DNA of 64,000 nucleotides from Schoenoplectus triqueter (GCA_964058805.1 CAXKVV010000013.1:62001-126000), one strand, 5' to 3'. Counted from the first letter of the stretch, positions 1-11,127 are shown. A program made the numbers and translations. The notes: a model not told the origin generated them from the letters alone.

Positions 1-226
1 TAATGTACTGGTTGAATTGTCAATTAGTAAGAAATTAGTTTCCTTTTTTGTTCTTTTTTGGTATTATATATGGTATGTTTGATCTGTAATTCTGTATTAT
101 TATACTATAAGAATTTATAATGGTAATTAAAGTCTACTTTCATGTGTTGTACGGGGGTGTACCGAACTGTACCAGTTGATTTGCTATGAGCAAAAAACGT
201 GGGTCCAAAATAAAATGAACCATCCT
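1..226. other. Window edge, no gene seen
   Basis: AT-rich sequence without splice signals or coding potential. If the calmodulin-like gene has earlier exons, they lie left of the window or are lost. Confidence 0.4.
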
Positions 227-235
227 TTATGGTAG

Positions 236-444
236 GGGAGCGGGTACGTTCCTTTGAATTCAAAAATTAGTTCGAAGGGTGCGTGAGTTATTGATTTTGC
301 ATCGAGATTCGTACTTTTAACAGATCTCGAGGTCTGAGATTCGCACTTTCAATGATCGTTACGAATCTCAATGCAAAATTAACGGTTCATGCACCATTCG
401 AACCAATTTTTGAGTTCGAAGGGGTGTGAACGTACTCCGACTCC
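236..444. mobile_element. MULE-like foldback MITE, copy 1
   Basis: Nearly the whole 209 bp is two long inverted arms: the left arm beginning GGGAGCGGGTACGTTC pairs with the reverse complement of the right end (GGAGTCGGAGTACGTTC), and both arms share AAAAATTAGTTCGAA-type sequence. Flanks are a 9-bp direct repeat with one mismatch, TTATGGTAG at 227-235 and TTATGGCAG at 445-453. Long terminal inverted repeats with a 9-bp target duplication are typical of Mutator-like non-autonomous elements. A second copy lies at 21514-21727. Confidence 0.75.
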
Positions 445-479
445 TTATGGCAGTAGGGTATGGTTGTGATCTTATTTAG

Positions 480-1410
480 AGGTGTCAATGGGTATGGTAC
501 GAATCGGGTGGAGATATTTCATTATCATACCCATTTTAAATTACTCTTACTCATATTCTACCATTATCCATTAATATTAGACTTACTCATACCCTACTCT
601 TACCCGTTAAAATAAACAATTAACGAAATGGTAACGAGTGCTAACAAATAATACTAATGTATTACTTAGTTTATTATCATTTATAAAAAAATATATATGA
701 ACTCATTCCATTCATACAAATACATCTCTATTTTACTAGTATGAAATAAAAATATAACTATACAATCAATTCTAACTTGAATCATTTCAAAATAAATAAA
801 TTAAAAAAAAAAATAAGCATCTTTTGTCAAACTTTTTAAGTAGAAAATAAAATATATTAAAAGCAAAAATAACATCTTATCTAAAAAAAATCTAATATTG
901 TCTCATTCAATCATTTTAAGAAGTACTCTACTAAATATTATTCAAACATTATAATTTATAAGATGGTTAAACTTGAAAAAGATAATAATTATAATTCATA
1001 GTAATTAACTAATAGAAAACGGGCAACTAACATACATTTTTTTTTATTTTGATAAATAAAATAAAAAAATAGAAAATTGGTAAGAATACTCTGAAGTTGT
1101 GTGCTAATGACCTAGACCGAGTTTGAAACTACTAGCTATTAGCGCACAACTTCGAGGTGTTCTTACAAATTCCTTATTTTTTATTTTATTTATTAAAATA
1201 AAAAAATATTACACGAAATAATTATATTGGAAATAACTAGCAATATACTCGCGCGTTGCAGCGGACTCTTTTATTCATTTACTTAACAAAATAAAATTCT
1301 TACCCTTACCTATATCAAATAAGTTAACGAATTTTTTTTTTATCCATACTCATCTTATCGAATACGATACGAATCGAGTAAATGAATAAAATGATATCAT
1401 TGATACCCCT
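480..1410. repeat. Degenerate inverted-repeat element with nested foldback
   Basis: The ends are weakly inverted: AGGTGTCAATGGGTA at the left against AGGGGTATCAATGATA read from the right, followed by related arms containing GGTACGAATCGGGT-like sequence. No target duplication is visible, so the boundaries are approximate. No coding potential was found. A smaller palindrome sits inside at 1037-1203. Confidence 0.45.
1037..1203. repeat. Foldback MITE nested in the 480-1410 element
   Basis: The segment is a near-complete palindrome. The arm around 1073-1111 (AAAATTGGTAAGAA, then GAAGTTGTGTGCTAAT) pairs with the arm around 1137-1172, whose reverse complement reads AATTTGTAAGAA and GAAGTTGTGCGCTAAT; outer AT-rich arms extend the pairing. 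The loop is only about 25 bp. The family is not recognised. Confidence 0.6.
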
Positions 1411-1810
1411 AGTCTGATTATTACTAGATAAGGAAAGGTGAAGAAATGATAGCCAATTATAAATAGACAACGAGAAAAAACATTTTTTCTATGTAAATCG
1501 AAAAATAATATTTTGCCTTTTTTTTTTAACTTTGCAAGTAACTTAGTGACAATCGTTTTTTCAATTATTTTTTTGTTGCACTGGACTCATAAAACAACAA
1601 ACACAAACAAGTTTCAAAAATACAAAATTACTACATAGTGTGTGTATGGCAAAAAATTACATTAAACCAATGTTACGTGGCTACTAATTATTATCAAACC
1701 AAGCTGATACTGTACCAACCAGGTATCCTACCAGAAAATGGAGGATGATATGGTACTTTTGATTGGATGTGTTTTGTTTCATACTTGTTCCAATTGCCTC
1801 ATATTTTTAG

Positions 1811-2107
1811 GTTCTCCACCGCACCTTGGGGGATGCCCTGTTCGGTACTGATACAATCCACCCATCAGAAAACAATACGGAGGAATCTGACATGCGGGAG
1901 GCATTTAATGTGTTTGATGAAGATGGTGACGGGTACATATCAGCCGAGGAGTTGAAGACAGTATTGGAGAAATTAGGCCTGGTTGAAGGCAAGAATATGG
2001 TCGAGGTCCAGATCATGATCTGCTCTGTGGACCAGAATCGTGATGGTCGGGTCGACTTCGGTGAGTTCAAGACCATGATGAAGAGCATTGATGTTGAGAG
2101 CTCTTGA
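1811..2107 (+). CDS. Calmodulin-like protein, C-terminal exon (partial gene)
   Basis: This open frame encodes about 98 residues ending at TGA 2105-2107 and carries two EF-hands, the usual C-terminal lobe of a calmodulin-like (CML) Ca2+ sensor. The loops are DEDGDGYISAEE and DQNRDGRVDFGE, with acidic residues at loop positions 1 and 12, Asp or Asn at 3 and 5, and Gly at 6, so both should bind Ca2+. The exon appears to begin after a pyrimidine-rich stretch and AG at 1809-1810, because an in-frame TAG sits just upstream and no in-frame ATG precedes 1892. The N-terminal lobe is absent from the preceding 1.8 kb, which is repeat-filled. Either the 5' exon lies outside the window behind a long intron, or this is a truncated copy. 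Many plant CML genes lack introns, which makes truncation a serious option. Confidence 0.7.
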   Translation, partial: VLHRTLGDALFGTDTIHPSENNTEESDMREAFNVFDEDGDGYISAEELKTVLEKLGLVEGKNMVEVQIMICSVDQNRDGRVDFGEFKTMMKSIDVESS

Positions 2108-3978
2108 TAAAATCCTTTGTTTTCATGTCTAACATGGGATCAGTATCTAATCTTGACAGTTGTGGTAATTTCCGATTTTTTTTTTTTTTTTACATTTCAC
2201 AGTTTGATATTGTAATGCTGTTGTCAGAACTACATAACTCATAATGTCATGTAACTCGTGTTATTATAATGGACTAGCGGTGAGGCTTAGAATCTAAAGA
2301 AGGAATAAGTGTTTCTGTGGAAAAATTGTAAAAACTTGAATTAGATTAGATGGCTTCTAGAAAAATGGATTAGATAGCGATTAAAGTAATAAAACTTAAC
2401 ACAACATTACATTCATTTAACAAAATATTATTAGTGTGATTTAAAACTCAATCATTTTTCATTAGCAATAAATAATTAGCATTGAATCAATCATTACAAA
2501 TTGCATGATTTGTTTCTTGTGAGTAAACTAATAGTTCCAACTCATCCCATTTATGTGATGCGGTTATTATTAGTGTGTGTGTATATATATATACACAGTA
2601 GCAAGTTGCTTAAAAAACCATCTTATGTATTTTAAAACCATCTTATGTATTTTAAATGACAATGGCAGAACAATATTAATGCACAAATATATATATTTAC
2701 CAGGATATGACATTGGAGGAATTAAAATGGTGATATGTTTTTCTCAACAACTTCCTATTAAAAATTTATGCATCCAACAGTACTATAAACCTTACTGGCA
2801 TATTCCAAATTGGGTGCAGTTCAAGTCTTCATTGTGTCCTTAAATTTGTTTCTTCCAGTGAATGTGAAAGAAAGATCAATCAAACCAGAATTCTTGCATT
2901 CAAAATTTGTTCCCAGACCAATTAATTCATTACTACATTTAAAGGTCATACCTAATGATAACATACAGGAGATCTATTTAGTGTAGGTCCAAGAATTTTT
3001 TAAGTATAATATAATTATATAACATAACTGAAAAATAAAATTATTTCTTTATATTTTTCTCAACCAATCTAAAAAGTACAGACACCATATATTATCATAT
3101 GCTAATATATACTAGTATAGAACCCGCCCGTTGTGCGGTATTCTTTTATTGCAATCAAAATGCACACTTTACTCGGACATAATAAAAAAGGTAAAGGAAA
3201 AATATTCAAACAAAATAGATCCACCGTCTAAAAAAATTCTCCAAATCAACACATTAGATATTTCATACTTCAAATTTTTATTAGGAGCATACTTTTCTCA
3301 TTGTTGCTCATAGAAACATCCAATATGCAAAGAAAACTAACCATTTGGTACATCGAACACCTTGCTTGTAATATTCAACTCATCTTGCTATATTATCATA
3401 TGCTAATATATATAATCTAGCATAAAAAAAATACAAAGAAAAATAATATATTTAAAAAATCAAGGCCGAGCATTGGTCGGGGCCCACTGTAGATCTGCCC
3501 ATGGATCTATTAGCATTTAGCAATACTTAACATTTGGTATGAGATTGTGTAACATGTCTTTTGTGTTTCAATTCGTCCATCATAGGTTTGGTTCGGAGCA
3601 CACGGCGCTGACTCGTGTGATCTGTCAAATTGAATTTTATGCAGCTTAGTTGATGGGCTCAGCATTGAGTTTATTTACTTTTTTTTATTAAATTAAGCAA
3701 CGAATAAATGCCATTATAGGGTAGTTTTAACTTTAGAGTAATTATAAGAACTCTATTAAAAGAATCAATGTATATTGAAAATATTTTACACCAAAAAGAT
3801 ATAATATATAATTAAAAACAAATCTATGTATATTTTTCTAGTAATCTGCTGCTAAATTGATACTCTCCATTAATTACCTAGAAAAAAATTAAATAATTTA
3901 AGTCGGAAAACAGAACCCAAAATATTTGAAAGCCTTCAAATGGAATTCAAAAATTGCCGACCCAACAAATGTCCAGCA
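2108..3978. other. 3' flank and intergenic, AT-rich
   Basis: The sequence after the CML exon includes a likely 3'UTR. Short direct repeats occur near 2608-2655 and a Helitron-like terminus at 3112-3140. Short open frames here resemble no family and lack coding-like composition. No gene is called. Confidence 0.5.
3090..3412 (-). mobile_element. Helitron-like terminus between 22-bp direct repeats
   Basis: Read on the minus strand, the motif at 3112-3140 ends in a GC-rich hairpin (CCGCACAACGGGCGGG) followed by a short spacer and CTAG. That is the arrangement at the 3' end of plant Helitrons. An identical 22-bp sequence occurs at 3090-3111 and 3391-3412, bracketing the segment. Helitrons do not make target duplications, so the repeats need another explanation. 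The opposite 5' TC end was not found. Confidence 0.4.
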
Positions 3979-5132
3979 TATAAATATTATTTAAGCCCAA
4001 AATAATTGTCATTTATTTCCGCCACAGCGTGACAATCGGATCCACATTCACACGGATCCGACAAACCGACCCATCTTGCTCCTCTTTAGTTCACGAAACG
4101 AACTTCCCGCTACCCCCCAATCTCTCTTCGAAGAATCTATCAATCGCATATTCGCATCCAGGACCAGCTTTGAAGAATTGGTAGAACAAAATCAGATTGG
4201 TGAGTCGCGAACGAAGTAGAAGGGAGGGAGAGTCGGGTAACTTGGTTGGTGAGTCTCTTTCCGATTGGAGGGTTTTTCTGCTTCAAAAATGCTTTCAGTC
4301 AGTCGGATTGGAGAATCGTCCATAAATTGGATCGAATCGTGGGGTGTAGATAGATAGATTCTCGAAAGCATGGTAGCAATGCAATAATGGGCTGAATAAT
4401 GCTTTCTAATGCTATGGTAGAATATCGAATTGTTTTTATTCAAGTTATTTCGCGAAGAAACAATAAGGTTTAAGGTAGGCTTATGCACCCAAGGGGAATG
4501 AAGTTATCTGAGGGTTATCGATAAAAAATAATAGAGTAAATTGAATTTTAGTAATGACTTGGGTTTGGTACCAATATATGAAACACATGGAACTTGTTAA
4601 ATTTGGGTTCCAGTTAGGGTTTTACCCATTTTTCAACTTTGAAATAACTTTCTACGAAGATTTTACTGAGTATGATACCCCTCTTATACACCTTTGAGTT
4701 TTTTTTTTCACAAAGTATGGCAACTGCAACTTGACAATAATAATGTACATGATTTTGGTGCTTTTTGGACTTCATGTTAAGTATTTTTTTTATTTACTGG
4801 TATTGTAATTATTTGCACAAAGGCATAAAAGTCTAGGTTATTGATAGGTAAAGACCAATTCTTGGAGATAGTAATTAGGAATGATAAAAAAAAACTTTTG
4901 TTTAGCTCCCAAATGTGGTATAATTAAATGAGATATGTTGCTCATAATGTAGTATAGTGGACTGGTCAGTTTTCTTTTATTTTCTGTGCATTTTAGAAAA
5001 TACTGATAATTTGTTTATGCAAATACACAATTGAACATTGGTATGAGTTGGTCTCAAACTTTTCTTTGTTCCTTTTTTGTTTTGGCAGGAATTTTTGCTG
5101 CAGCCATCCATTGAGTTTCTCCCTAAATTGGA
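3979..5132 (+). promoter_or_regulatory. Promoter and 5'UTR intron of the 5133-5735 gene
   Basis: A TATAAATA-like box lies near 3979. A pyrimidine-rich leader runs from about 4075 to 4199. A strong donor GTGAGT occurs at 4200 (alternative at 4249), and an acceptor TTTTGGCAG ends at 5088, giving a 5'UTR intron of about 0.85-0.9 kb. The sequence CTTCCCGC at 4103-4110 is close to the plant E2F consensus TTTCCCGC. That would fit a cell-cycle gene but is only one near-match. Confidence 0.5.
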
Positions 5133-5735
5133 ATGGAGTCAAAATCTGGTGAAATTTTGATTGACAATAAACTTGACAACATAAGCCAAGATTCAGATAT
5201 CATAGACAAGGAGCTCTGTACTGACAGTCTACTGGTAGAAACCCAATCTTCTGAAAATAGCACCCTGACACAAACCCTAGACTTTGAAGAAGAGGTGTTG
5301 GATTCGGGCTGTCGGACCCCACCTGAATTCATATTCAATCCATTTGCACCTGGCCCAGAAGAATTGTGCCTTGCCCCCAAAAGGAAAAAGGGTACCAGTA
5401 ACCCTCTACGCAGACAGCTCAGTGTCGGCTTCGACCTCTCATTTCCTATGATAGATTTGGAGAATGAATTTGAGGAATTTGAGAAGGAAGAAATTCAAAA
5501 TATATGCAAATCATTTCTTGACCTAATTATTTCAGATGTCTTGGAGATCTGTGAAGAGAAACAGTTGTTAGAAAAAGAAGAAGAAGATGCCTTTAAGACA
5601 CCCACAAAGATGCCTCTGCTCACCGGGTTCGCAGATATGTGCCCGGGAGCGCCTATCAGACCCTCTCTGAAGGTGCAGAGCAATTTGAAGCCAGAAATGT
5701 GCAGGAAGCTGAACTTCGATTCAGACCTTGATTAG
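5133..5735 (+). CDS. Acidic plant protein with two TP...P..AP motifs (unknown function)
   Basis: Single coding exon for 200 aa; the start is the first ATG after the probable 5'UTR intron. I do not recognise the family with certainty. The protein is rich in Glu and Asp, with a glutamate-rich helical stretch at about residues 110-150. Two similar blocks stand out: around 61-86, with CRTPPEFIF then CLAPKRKK, and around 152-172, with KTPTKMP then CPGAPIRP. Both resemble the short TPT...IP...CPPAPRK signature of SIAMESE-related cyclin-dependent kinase inhibitors, but the spacing differs and these proteins are usually shorter (about 80-130 aa). The basic run APKRKK could be a nuclear localisation signal. 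A nuclear cell-cycle role is inference. It could equally be an unrelated plant-specific protein with proline-directed phosphorylation sites. Confidence 0.75.
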   Translation: MESKSGEILIDNKLDNISQDSDIIDKELCTDSLLVETQSSENSTLTQTLDFEEEVLDSGCRTPPEFIFNPFAPGPEELCLAPKRKKGTSNPLRRQLSVGFDLSFPMIDLENEFEEFEKEEIQNICKSFLDLIISDVLEICEEKQLLEKEEEDAFKTPTKMPLLTGFADMCPGAPIRPSLKVQSNLKPEMCRKLNFDSDLD

Positions 5736-6449
5736 GAGTGATAGGTGTTTTCATCAGAGGTATGATAGATGTGTTGCTAACGTTGTCATATGTAAATATG
5801 TGGTTTGTCGGGGTGGAGTACTAATTGACTAATGTGGGGTTTTAGCATGCTACTGATGCGCAACAGTATGTAGTCTTACTCGGTTACATCTTTAGATTAA
5901 TATATTAAAGCTGTTGTAATTTATCAAAACATTTTTCACTCAATTCTGCATGTGCTTTAACTTTTCTCTGGATGCAGTTTAGATATTCTGAGTCATGCTT
6001 GGATACAAATGTTTTCTTATGAAGATTTGTCTTAGATGGATACTGTTCTTTCGCGAGGAAATCATTGTAATCGTATGGTTAGTTGGGCCAGGGTAAATTG
6101 GATCCATAGAAAATTCTTGTAGATTACAAGCCACCTGTAGGAATAAATTGGAACAATTATCAACTAAAAGACCAACTTAAATCCACAGAAGAATGAGAAA
6201 TTAGAAATCAGCTAAACCACGTTATACCATCTTCATTGCCCCACACATCACAAAAAGAAATTTCTTTGTTTTCTTTCATATAAATATTGTTGTTCTTGCC
6301 TTCGGGATTCAGTTTTTTTTTTTTTGCCTTTTCTTCCGTCTCAAATGAAGGTTTGTGCTGTCAAGCGTCAAAGAAACAAAGGAACTCAGTTGTATATAAT
6401 TCACATCAGAGATGAGTGATGAGATAAGGCACCATATTTTATAGGAAGC

Positions 6450-6634
6450 GGGTGTGTCTAAGGGTTTGGAATTAAAGTTGATCTCAAGTTTTGTTTTATC
6501 CGTCGAATCAGTGTTATTTCATCAATCTTGATGCAACTCATTTTCACTCTTACAGTTTATTTTAATCTCAATGTTGATCCGACGGGTGAAACAAGGCTTG
6601 AGACCAACTTTAGTCCCAGGTCTCGGGACACCCC
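6450..6634. repeat. Foldback MITE
   Basis: 185-bp palindrome. The left arm reads GGGTGTGTCTAAGG, then TTAAAGTTGATCTCAAG, then CCGTCG. The reverse complement of the right arm reads GGGGTGTCCCGAGA, then CTAAAGTTGGTCTCAAG, then CCGTCG. The arms are about 65 bp each. No clear target duplication was found. Confidence 0.65.
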
Positions 6635-6804
6635 GATTCCTATTTTATATAGGGAAAATATTCTCCACCTGTCTTTTCCCCATCTCTTCCGCCACTCTTG
6701 AAAAATGGGCCCATTCGTCAGTGAAGAGTAGGGAAGTGAAGGGGAAAGTCAAGGCACTATATCAGTGCTCTTTTATATAACTCCATTTGTTTTTGTATAT
6801 TATT

Positions 6805-6980
6805 TTTAAGTTTTTAAAAAATATTTTATGGTTTTTAATGGTAAGATAATAATTTTGAGTTAAAACAGTTTAAATTGAGTTATTTAACTGTTTCTAACGG
6901 TTTAAATTATTTTTTTATTTAACATTAAAGAATTTGATAAAATTAAACCGGAGTTTAAACGGTTAAAATGAAATTTTATA
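6805..6980 (+). repeat. AT-rich dispersed repeat, copy 1
   Basis: It contains the blocks GAGTTAAAACAGTTTAAAT and TTTAAACGGTTAAAATGAA. The reverse complement of 15265-15440 shows the same order of blocks at similar spacing. The two copies are in opposite orientation and the element class is unknown. Confidence 0.5.
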
Positions 6981-7401
6981 AAGCTTGATTATTTTATTTT
7001 TTTTTTCAATCTTGCTGAACGCTGACAGTAGTACTGTATTACATACCAGAAAAGGCTCTCTCTGCAATTCAATGTGATATAGCATTATGTACAGATCCCA
7101 TTTGTGGAGAGTGGTTCCAGCAAGAAGTTTGAGATTAATTGTAACCAATAAGGTGCAATTTTTTTATGCATTTAATATATGAAAGGAAAAAAATAACGTT
7201 AGCTTAGTAATATAGTATTAAAATCCCATACTGATTTTGTTGAAAATAAAGTAACAACGAAAAGTTCCGCATTTCAAGTTGAACAATATACTAAAATTAA
7301 GTTGTCAATTTCTCATTTCAAGTTAGTATGCTTGTTTAGATGTACAAGTAATTGCAAAGGGGACCCCGTCTTTCAGTAATTACAGAGGGATCAGTTTTAG
7401 T

Positions 7402-7770
7402 CATTGTTTTAAAATGCGGCCGCATGACCGTATATGCGGTGCGATGTCACATGCATAAGGGTGTGCGTCCGTATATTCAACAATACGTATTATTATTTTT
7501 AAATATTTATCATATTAAGTTTATAAAATTAATTATATTATATTTTTCATGCAAAATATTCAAAATTATATTAATATATTATTATATTTTTCTTATTTTA
7601 CATTAAAATTCTTCAAAAATAAATGATCGATTCAAATATTATAAGATTTTTTTAGAATAAATATCCGCATATGTAATTCGCATACTGAACCATATATACA
7701 CCTGCATGTCGCATATGCGCTATGTAGTGGTCAACCGCACGCATATTGAAATCTGCATTTTAAAACTTTG
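7402..7770. mobile_element. hAT-like MITE, copy 1
   Basis: Terminal inverted repeats are CATTGTTTTAAAATGCGG at the left and CAAAGTTTTAAAATGCAG read from the right. The element is flanked by a perfect 8-bp target duplication, GTTTTAGT, at 7394-7401 and 7771-7778. An 8-bp duplication and CA-ends fit the hAT superfamily. The 369-bp length means no transposase. Subterminal regions are rich in CGCATATGCG-like motifs. The second copy lies at 37109-37515. Confidence 0.8.
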
Positions 7771-8014
7771 GTTTTAGTAGAAACCACGCCCAAAGTATAA
7801 CAGTAGCAAAAAAAATTAATTCCTAATTAAAGGCTTAAAGCGCACAGAAATTGTTATCACAAGTTCATAACCTCTCCTAACAATTAATTTCTGATGCAGT
7901 AACGATTTTCTCCCTTTTTAAATACTCCTTCCAGCATCCTTGCTTTCCATCTCCAACTTGTACTTCTCTCCTTTTCCTGAGGAATAGTTAATCTAAAAAA
8001 AATAAAATAAAACA

Positions 8015-9753
8015 ATGGCAGCACCGCGGCCGTATACCCAGCCGGAACAGACCTTGCAAGGACTTGCCTGCCAGGCCGAGGGGTTCGGCCGGCAAGCAAT
8101 GGGTGGCCTCCATGGAGATGTTTATCATGTCACCACCTTAGATGGTATTTTTTTCTTTTTCTTTTTCGAGCAAGAGATGGAGGTCAAAAGCTTGGAATTA
8201 TTTTTAGTGATTTATATTAGAATCCGAACTAATTACTTTGTACACAAACAACAATAGGTAATTGGAATGTATGAAGCCCCAGTGCCCCCACTATATATCA
8301 AATACAAAATTTGACATATTATATTAATATAACATAACAGAAGTACAATTTTTTTAATGGTAAACTATCAAGTGAAAGTGCAGATGATGGACCCGGCTCT
8401 TTAAGAAACGGGTGTCATAAAACCGAGCCACTTTGGATTGTGTTTGACATGTCGGGTACAATTAATCTGACATCTGGTTTGAGAGTTTCATCTTACAAGA
8501 CAATAGATGGTCGTGGTCAACGAATCAAGTTGACTGGAAAGGGATTGCTACTACGAGAATGTGAGCATGTGATCGTGTGTAATTTAGTGATTGAAGGAGG
8601 CAGGGGCCATGATGTGGACGCAATTCAAATCAAACCTCGTTCAAAACATGTTTGGATTGATCGGTGTAGCTTGAGTGATTTTGACGATGGATTGATTGAT
8701 ATCTCCCGTGGAAGCACAGATATAACCATTTCAAGGTAGGCTATGATCTCTCTTTTTCTTTTTCTTTTTTAACTTTGCTTACTTGGAATTAGTAAATGTT
8801 ATTTTTCTCATTGTTAAAAATATTTTTTTAACAATATTGTACTCTCATCAAATTTTAAAAAAATTAAAATTAAGGTGTTATTTCTCAAAGCACAACAAGA
8901 CCATTCTCATTGGATCAAGTTCGTGCCACACAATTGATAGATCCATTCGTGTAACAATACATCATTGTTTCTTTGATGGTACGCGTCAGAGACATCCACG
9001 TGTCAGATTTGGAAAAGTGCATCTTTACAACAATTACACCCGAGATTGGGGCATCTACGCCATTTGTGCTAGTGTAGAATCACAGGTGTTTTTTTTTTTA
9101 TCAGACCCATGATTATCTACAAATTTCTAATTTCTTTATTGCATATCATTGAATTTTTTTCGCTTTTAAAAAATAGATAGTATCTCAGTGCAACGTCTAC
9201 GAGGCGGGAGAGAAGAAATTGGTCTTTATGCATCTAATTGAACAAGTATTTTTTTTTATTTACTTTCATATATATCCCTTTATATTATAATGAATTATAA
9301 TGCATTACATTAATACAATGATTTCCTTTTGCCAACATGGTATATGTCCTTTTTAAGATTCATGATTTCAAGTAGCTAGCACCCCCATATAATATGACTT
9401 TGGTAGGCATAACCTTAATTAATTACCACATACCATAAGACTATTAAGTCTGATCGATATATAATATATATATTTCTATTGATGTCATATCTAACAAGGA
9501 ATAAATTTGTACAATTCACATACAGGCATCAGATAAAGAAGTAGGCACATGTGGATCTATAAGATCAGAAGGAGACTTCTTCTTGAATGATGCAATGCCT
9601 CACACAACAGAAGCAACACTTGATCAACCGGTTTTTAATGTTGAAAAATACTACGAATCATGCTCTGTTCAACCCGCAACACCGGATCTCGTAGAGTTCT
9701 TGAGACAATCCACCGGATGGCAACAGATTGATTTGCCTCCTTTGATTCCTTGA
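8015..9753 (+). CDS. Pectate lyase (PL1 family), five exons
   Basis: Exons 8015-8144, 8384-8735, 8875-9085, 9177-9245 and 9526-9753 join in frame to 329 aa, about the usual length for the small plant pectate-lyase clade. All introns are GT-AG. Pectate lyases cleave de-esterified pectin by beta-elimination using Ca2+. Visible motifs are AEGFGRQAMGGLHGD near the N-terminus (21-35), TIDGRG (83-88), GGRGHDVDAIQ (about 115-125, acidic Ca2+-binding region), VWIDRCS (133-139), DFDDGLID (142-149), and RQRHPRVRFG (198-207) with the Arg-rich catalytic strand. Cys-rich positions in exons 3-5 (QCNVYEAGEKK, GTCGSIRSEGDF) are as in the family. No obvious signal peptide is seen at this start, as in several relatives of this clade, so secretion is uncertain. 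An AT-rich TATA-like TTTAAATA lies about 95 bp upstream. A degenerate paralogue starts at 14852. Confidence 0.92.
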
Positions 9754-10480
9754 AGTCAGCAAACACCTCTGCATGAACTCTATCATATGAATATGAAATA
9801 AATTCCAAACCGATATTATGATATAAATAATGATTATACTTATTCTCATATTGAAAAAGAAAATTGTTATGTTAGATAAGAAATTCCAATGGAAAAAGCT
9901 CAGTCAATTTATTTGTTCAATTCTTAAAGATATTTTATCATTTTCTTCTGCTAATTTTCTGATTAAATTCTTATGGTTCTTAGTTTTGTCACTCCTCAAG
10001 ACCATAAAAGAAACAAATTTCTTTTGTAGTTCTTAGTCGTAAAGTTTTTTTATTTTAATTTTTTTTATAAATATATATTAAATTAATCGTTAAGGTTCTC
10101 AAACTAAATAGTTACCGTTCTAAAATATAAATTAAATCACATCACATCACATCAAAGCTTAGCAAAAACCGATCTAAGATAAGCCCAATAAAAGCCCATC
10201 TAAGCTAAGGGTAGTAAAAGCCCATTAAGCTAGTAGTACAATGCCATTATGGGAATAAAGTTGCAGCCTTTTATTACCGTATCAAATCAAAAGAAAAACA
10301 AATTCAATCCCAATACCGAGGCTCCGCCGAAGTCTCGCAAAACCCCGCAGAGAGAATCGAAGAAATTCGAACCCGCCGCAAAAGAATCAATGAACCGTTG
10401 AATCTTGATTCGATACCCCACAATACCAAAGCCTCAGCCTCAGCCTCAGTGATTCAGCTGCTCCCTCTTCTCCTCTCAAT
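9754..10480. other. Intergenic between pectate lyase and hydrolase 1
   Basis: AT-rich to about 10230. From about 10315 the sequence is conserved with 23095-23215 upstream of the second hydrolase, including CAAAACCCCGCAGAGAGAAT and a CT-rich leader, so it is probably promoter or 5'UTR of hydrolase 1. Confidence 0.5.
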
Positions 10481-10684
10481 GGGTATGTTTGGATGGGTGG
10501 AGAATATCACCTTTTTGAATTAATTATTATTTTCATTTGTTATTTTATATTTGAATAAAAAAATAGCTTTACAAATATATTGAATTAGTGGCTATTCTAT
10601 AAACCAATAAAAAAATGAGTTAGCTATTACTTTAGTTAGTTAGTAGCTATTTTTACTAACTCACCCTTTAATCCAAACACACCC
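10481..10684. mobile_element. PIF/Harbinger-like MITE in the hydrolase 1 leader
   Basis: 204 bp with inverted ends GGGTATGTTTGGAT and, from the right, GGGTGTGTTTGGAT. It is flanked by AAT (10478-10480) and AAC (10685-10687). The homologous sequence at hydrolase 2 (near 23210-23222) reads straight through CTCTCAACGAGAACG without the insert, so the empty site is preserved and a 3-bp target duplication (AAC, with one later change) is likely. A 3-bp duplication suggests PIF/Harbinger, but the class is inferred. Confidence 0.8.
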
Positions 10685-11127
10685 AACGAGAACGCACTCT
10701 GTATCTATCAAGAGCTTGGAAACAAGGTGGCACACTTCTTTTTTCTACTATTTTTTTTTTTGGCTTATACGCTACTGCTTGTTAAAATAATAATAGTTGG
10801 TTTTACTTGGACAACTTTCTTTTGCTTCTTGAGGTTTCAATTTTGTCGTAACCCAGTCCGTATATATCTCATCAGTTGTTAAGAGTCTTATTATGGCAAA
10901 CTTAGAGTTGAAGAAATTGAATTCAAACTGTTTAAAGTCAAAACTGAAAATGTAATCCAAACTGTTGAAATCAAAAGAGAACATTCAGTCTCAAGCACAT
11001 TGAATTCAATCAATTTGCTCCCCCACCCACAGAAAGAGAAAGCAATTTCCAGGAAAAAGTATTGCAATCTTATTATATATATACATGTTAACATGCGTGA
11101 TAAGCATCCAGCACTCAATTCAACATC

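Larger units (their letters stand above)
5736..7401. other. 3' flank and intergenic with repeats
   Basis: After the likely 3'UTR this stretch holds a foldback element (6450-6634) and an AT-rich dispersed repeat (about 6805-6980) whose reverse-complement relative lies at about 15265-15440. No gene is visible. Confidence 0.5.

Noticed and set aside
1236..1262. CTAG-plus-hairpin motif (CTCGCGCGTTGCAGCGG) like a Helitron end
   Set aside because: No matching opposite end was found, and it lies inside another inverted-repeat element; evidence too thin for a call.
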